NCBI GenBank assembly: GCA_031423755.1
Contig: JANPGC010000273.1
Location: 1-17,936, forward strand
Direction: 5' to 3'
Length of the DNA: 17,936 bases
From: JANMEX01 sp031423755
GTDB taxonomy: Bacteria > Pseudomonadota > Alphaproteobacteria > Rhizobiales > Rhizobiaceae
The translations under genes and the position numbers were made by a program. Shown one piece after another: positions 14,830 to 17,936 of the stretch. Every line of letters begins with the position of its first letter. Position 1 is the first letter of the stretch. The notes beneath the pieces were generated by a model. It was not told the origin of the DNA and searched no databases. It saw only the letters and a program-made list of their open reading frames with translations.

Positions 14830-15567
14830 ACAAACAACCGCTCCTCGGTATAGAAGTGAAAATTGACGAAATTTTAGACCCAGCAACTCCCAGCGCCACC
14901 ATGCCCATCATGATAATCATCGGCGATTGCAGGGTTTTATGTGACGTTGCAGCTGAAAATTCCAGCCAAAAGCAGTAGATGACCGACGCTCACGATGCCG
15001 CCCCGCACAAGCACCGGAAAATCAAAAAAGAAAAAATGGTGCCAGAAGAGGACCATTATGAACGTCTATCTATATGTTTTAATTGAATATTTCACAATAT
15101 GATTTATCGTGCGCCAACACCCGTGCCAACGCAACATTTCACTGTTTTGGTGCGAATCCGCGGGACAAAAAAGTCAATAAAATCAATGCGTAATTTTTTT
15201 CATTCTCGCGATGGAATTCTTGCATAAATCAATGTCACCGAGCAATATTTTGGAGAGATAGGAAGCTTTCAAATTGCCATTTCACCCTTTTTGTCCATAA
15301 GGGCCTTATAAATCAAAATCAGAAAATCCCCAACTTGTATCATAATCAGACGAAGCGATTCGCGTCATGGACGAAAGCAGGGAGATGAATCCGAAGTTTC
15401 GCGGGTAGCATGCCGAGACTTGCTAAATATCCTTTTTGTTGAACTTCGAAGACAAGGATAATTGCGATTAACAGGATCTGGCGCGAGCTTGATTGAAAAC
15501 TACGCGTACTCAAGCTAGCTCAACATTCAGAAGATGTCACATGGCGCTTCGGAACACGACATTAAGT
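14830..15567. other. Intergenic stretch with no convincing gene, A/T-rich in the middle
   Basis: About 740 bases between the convergent dnaE2 and aldolase genes. The part from about 15040 to 15490 is clearly richer in A and T than the flanking genes (A6 and T7 runs, a 9-base direct repeat AAATCAATG at 15180 and 15226). The longest unexplained reading frame I can trace is on the minus strand, 15056-14937: 39 residues, with a Phe run near its start and then a hydrophobic segment, but without a Shine-Dalgarno. A forward 14-residue frame at 15058 follows GAAGAGG. Neither is supported. No tRNA, repeat array, LexA box or EcfG promoter was seen. It may hold an RNA gene or decayed sequence. Confidence 0.6.
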
Positions 15568-16350
15568 TCAATAGCCTTTGACAATTTCAGCTTTGATCTG
15601 GCGAACAGCGCCGACTTGGGCGGCGATGGCGGATGTGAACATTCTTGCATCTGTCAGCAACGACGCAAAATCATAACCTTGGGCGAAAGCGCGCTGAATC
15701 ATTTCTGCTGATCCAGTGTGAAGTCCGGCCATTCGTCCCGCCGCTTTGGTACGAGTGGCGATTGTTGCAATTGCATCCAGGACCTCTGATGCAGACGGAT
15801 CCAGTGTCGGCTCATATCCCATCGACAGGCCAAGGTCGGAGGGACCGACGTAAACGCCGTCAACGCCTTCGACCGAGAGAATAGCGTCAAGATTGGCAAG
15901 AGCTTCGCGCGTTTCGATCATCGCGAAAACCAGAATGGTTGTGTTGGCAGATTTCACATATCCGGCGCCGTGGACCATATTGGCCCGGGTCGGTCCGAAC
16001 GAGCGGCTGCCAACTGGCGCATAGCGTGACGCCTGCACGAGGCGCTCTGCGTCGCCGACAGTATTGACCATTGGGCAAATGATACCCTCGAACCCCGCAT
16101 CCAGGCATTTCATGATGATGCCCGGCTCGTTCCAAGGAACTCGGGCAAATACCGGCGCTGGCAAGCCCTGCAATACCTGGATCATGGTAAGGGCCATCTG
16201 GTAGTCAATCAGGCCGTGCTGTAGATCGACTGTCATCATGTCAAAGCCTTGCCGGCCCATGATTTCAGCTGTTACGGGCGATGGAAGTGCGCACCAACCG
16301 TTGACGGCTTTTCCCCCGGACGTGAAAAAGGCGCGTAAGTCTTTGGTCAT
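15568..16350 (-). CDS. HpcH/HpaI-family class II aldolase
   Basis: 260 residues, the usual length for the family, which cleaves 2-keto-4-hydroxy acids (for example 2-keto-3-deoxyglucarate or 4-hydroxy-2-ketoheptanedioate) with a divalent metal. Catalytic positions align well with E. coli HpaI: H45 in VDLQHG, R70 in ARVPWNEP, metal ligands E146 in AMIETREAL and D172 in GVYVGPSDLGLSMG. HpaI has Gln two residues before the Glu ligand; here it is Met (M144), as in several uncharacterised relatives, so substrate range may differ. ATG at 16350 has AGGA 5 bases upstream. It follows the hydrolase gene by 7 bases and is the last gene of the unit. No clear terminator is seen downstream. Confidence 0.88.
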   Translation of the reverse strand: MTKDLRAFFTSGGKAVNGWCALPSPVTAEIMGRQGFDMMTVDLQHGLIDYQMALTMIQVLQGLPAPVFARVPWNEPGIIMKCLDAGFEGIICPMVNTVGDAERLVQASRYAPVGSRSFGPTRANMVHGAGYVKSANTTILVFAMIETREALANLDAILSVEGVDGVYVGPSDLGLSMGYEPTLDPSASEVLDAIATIATRTKAAGRMAGLHTGSAEMIQRAFAQGYDFASLLTDARMFTSAIAAQVGAVRQIKAEIVKGY

Positions 16351-16357
16351 GATGATC

Positions 16358-17047
16358 CTATGCAGGCGTTGCGAGCCAGTCCATCAAATGGGTGGCCGTG
16401 GCTTCTGGTTTTTCCAAGGGCGGAAGGTGGCCTGCGCCGGCAATGATCGCAAGCCGCGATTGCGGCATAAGTGCATGCATCTTTTCGTGCCTGTCGCGTG
16501 GGCAAAGACGGTCTTCCTCCCCCATCAAGACCAGAGCCGGGCCTTTATAAGCCGAAAGCGTTGCAGTTTGGTCAGGTCGATCCCGCAAGGCAATGGATTG
16601 TCGGGCAAAAACTTCGGACCCAAGCGCGAGCGCCATATCCATGCAAAGGTCGAGGATTGATTTCGTGTCGGGGCCAGCGGCAAGATAGTTCGGCTTCATT
16701 TCGTCACGCATCACAGATTCAAGGCTGCCAGCCAGTGCCTTGGCGATTTGTGGTGCCCGTCGGCTTTTCGCTTGTGCACTCTCAGCCAGTGGATTTGTAT
16801 CCAGAAGCGCCAGCCGCTCAACCCGATCCGGGGCTTGCGCTAGTATTTCCATTGCAACAATGCCGCCCATCGATAGTCCGGCCAGTGCAAATAGCGGCGG
16901 TGCCGTTGCGAGAATGGTGGCAGCAAGTTCTGCCATCGTTTCATGACCAGTTGGCAGCGCATGGATAATTTGGCGCGGAGTAGCGGAAAACCCGCCCCAC
17001 ATCCGAGCATCGCACATCATGCCGGGTATCAGGACCAGCGGTGTCAT
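16358..17047 (-). CDS. Alpha/beta-fold hydrolase
   Basis: 229 residues with the complete triad: nucleophile S59 in AGLSMGG, acid D179 in LVLMGEEDRLCP, base H207 in IAGAGHLPPLEKP. The oxyanion region is LIPGMMCDARMW, the alpha/beta-hydrolase start strand and turn. The substrate cannot be read from sequence; an ester, thioester, enol-lactone or C-C bond of an intermediate in the neighbouring pathway are possibilities. ATG at 17047 overlaps the stop of the preceding gene as ATGA and starts exactly at MTPLVLIPG; an upstream in-frame start at 17092 would only add shadow of the neighbour. Translational coupling to the MetE-like gene and a 7-base gap to the aldolase indicate one transcript. Confidence 0.88.
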   Translation of the reverse strand: MTPLVLIPGMMCDARMWGGFSATPRQIIHALPTGHETMAELAATILATAPPLFALAGLSMGGIVAMEILAQAPDRVERLALLDTNPLAESAQAKSRRAPQIAKALAGSLESVMRDEMKPNYLAAGPDTKSILDLCMDMALALGSEVFARQSIALRDRPDQTATLSAYKGPALVLMGEEDRLCPRDRHEKMHALMPQSRLAIIAGAGHLPPLEKPEATATHLMDWLATPA

Positions 17048-17936
17048 TTCACCCGCCGCGCTCCTTCTTTGAGTGTCGCAAGTTTTGCCCAAGCAATTTC
17101 AGGATCAACCGCACCAAAACCCGCAAATGTTCCAAACCCACAATCAGATCCGGCAATCACGCGGTCTTTCCCGAGAATATTGGTAAAACGCTCAAGCCGC
17201 TGGGCAACAAGATCAGGATGTTCGACAAAATTCGTCGTGGTATCCACAGCGCCGGGTATGAGTATCTTGTCGTCCGGAATCTCGGCCGCACGATCACGGA
17301 AGACGGTCCACTCATGGCCATGGCGAGGGTTGGCTGTTTCAAACAGGATGTAGGTTGCCGGAACCTTCATCAACAGCGGGAACACTTTGGACATGTCGAT
17401 ATCGCAGACGTGAGGTCCCTCATAATTACCCCAACAAATATGTAGGCGGATGCGATCGCGCGGCAATCCTTTCAGTGCCTGCTCCAGCGCTTCTACATGG
17501 GTGGCTGCGATCTTGAGAAACTCGCTGTCCGACAGATCGGCGAACAGCATATGGCGCGACAAGGCAAGGTCCGGGCAATCCAGTTGCAGATCGAGACCCG
17601 CGTCCAAAATTGTGCGGTATTCTTCCGCCATTGCGTCTGCGAGTGCGGACAGATAGGCCTCGCGGGTAGCGTAGTGAGCGTTCTGTAAAAAGAGGCTGAT
17701 AACACCCGGTGACGCTGCGTTCATGAATCCGTGTTCAACGTCGTGAGCTGCCATGGCGGATTTGAGGTTGGCAATATCCTTTTGCAGCTCTCCCTGACCC
17801 TTTGATGTCACAGGTCCGACGCATTGCGGACGAGCATATTGCGGCGTTCCACCTTCTTTTGCCAAGCGGTCAAGGAAGGTCGGAAACAGCTTCAGATCAG
17901 CTGGCGCATTGCGCGGGCTGTCGCCATCAAAGCCGT
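17044..17936 (-). CDS. MetE C-terminal-like (cobalamin-independent methionine synthase II family) protein, 5' end outside window
   Basis: The frame is open to the window edge; about 297 C-terminal residues are visible, starting GFDGDSPRNAPADLKLFP. Stand-alone proteins of this family are roughly 370 residues, so some 70 are missing. The zinc-site pattern of MetE is present: His and Cys in LHICWGN, Glu in ILFETANPRHG, Cys in GSDCGFGTFAG. The family transfers methyl groups to thiols in some members, but stand-alone forms in catabolic clusters are largely unassigned; true homocysteine methylation is not shown. A TTG at 17865 is only an internal codon. It is the first visible gene of the unit with the hydrolase (ATGA overlap) and the aldolase, so its promoter lies beyond the window. 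Confidence 0.85.
   Translation of the reverse strand, partial: GFDGDSPRNAPADLKLFPTFLDRLAKEGGTPQYARPQCVGPVTSKGQGELQKDIANLKSAMAAHDVEHGFMNAASPGVISLFLQNAHYATREAYLSALADAMAEEYRTILDAGLDLQLDCPDLALSRHMLFADLSDSEFLKIAATHVEALEQALKGLPRDRIRLHICWGNYEGPHVCDIDMSKVFPLLMKVPATYILFETANPRHGHEWTVFRDRAAEIPDDKILIPGAVDTTTNFVEHPDLVAQRLERFTNILGKDRVIAGSDCGFGTFAGFGAVDPEIAWAKLATLKEGARRVK

Noticed and set aside
15551..15575. GGAAC near the end of the aldolase gene
   Set aside because: The bases 16 downstream are TAGC, not CGTT, and no gene follows on that strand.
15493..15711. Plus-strand 72-codon frame running into the aldolase gene
   Set aside because: Mostly antisense to the aldolase; no ribosome site or motif.
1..17936. 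Searched by eye for tRNA genes, rRNA, CRISPR arrays, insertion sequences and transposases
   Set aside because: None seen; all long frames are accounted for by the listed genes or their shadows.

Overview
The window reads as chromosomal DNA from an alphaproteobacterium, most likely of the order Hyphomicrobiales (Rhizobiales). The grounds are a PhyR/NepR/EcfG general stress locus with HWE-family histidine kinases, an imuA-imuB-dnaE2 mutagenesis cassette behind an alphaproteobacterial GTTC-N7-GTTC LexA box, and a rhizobial style of Crp/Fnr protein. I cannot name the genus.

Left half (1-9070) is a general stress response island. It begins with the 3' part of a Dps ferritin gene. Convergent to it is a tight minus-strand unit nepR - ecfG - crp/fnr - lipid kinase (2880 down to 424; gaps of 1, 28 and 25 bases). 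Divergent from it are phyR, a 54-residue DUF1328 membrane protein, and two HWE histidine kinases. The first kinase is soluble and has lost ATP-binding residues; the second is membrane-bound with a CHASE sensor and looks intact. The short nepR/phyR spacer carries two back-to-back EcfG promoters, each exactly GGAAC-N16-CGTT. A third exact copy lies upstream of a small Lys-rich protein at 8879-9070, which precedes a long AI-2E-type membrane protein on the same strand. In the known scheme NepR sequesters the sigma factor EcfG, a kinase phosphorylates PhyR, and phosphorylated PhyR captures NepR and releases EcfG. Here the released sigma would feed back on both halves of its own locus and on the small protein.

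Middle (9071-14829) is a DNA-damage mutagenesis operon: LexA box, imuA, imuB (overlapping imuA by up to 107 bases) and dnaE2 (ATGA overlap with imuB). So a stress-sigma promoter and an SOS promoter sit back-to-back in one 245-base spacer.

14830-15567 is about 740 bases, visibly A/T-rich in its middle, with no convincing gene.

Right end (15568-17936) is a minus-strand three-gene unit: a MetE C-terminal-like zinc methyltransferase family protein (cut by the window edge), an alpha/beta hydrolase and an HpcH/HpaI-family aldolase. The first two share an ATGA overlap and the third follows after 7 bases. Its pathway is not known from sequence.

The points most worth a second look are the EcfG promoter set, the extension of the stress operon to a Crp/Fnr regulator and a lipid kinase, the degenerate kinase next to phyR, the small EcfG-promoter-linked protein, and the uncharacterised three-gene catabolic-looking unit.
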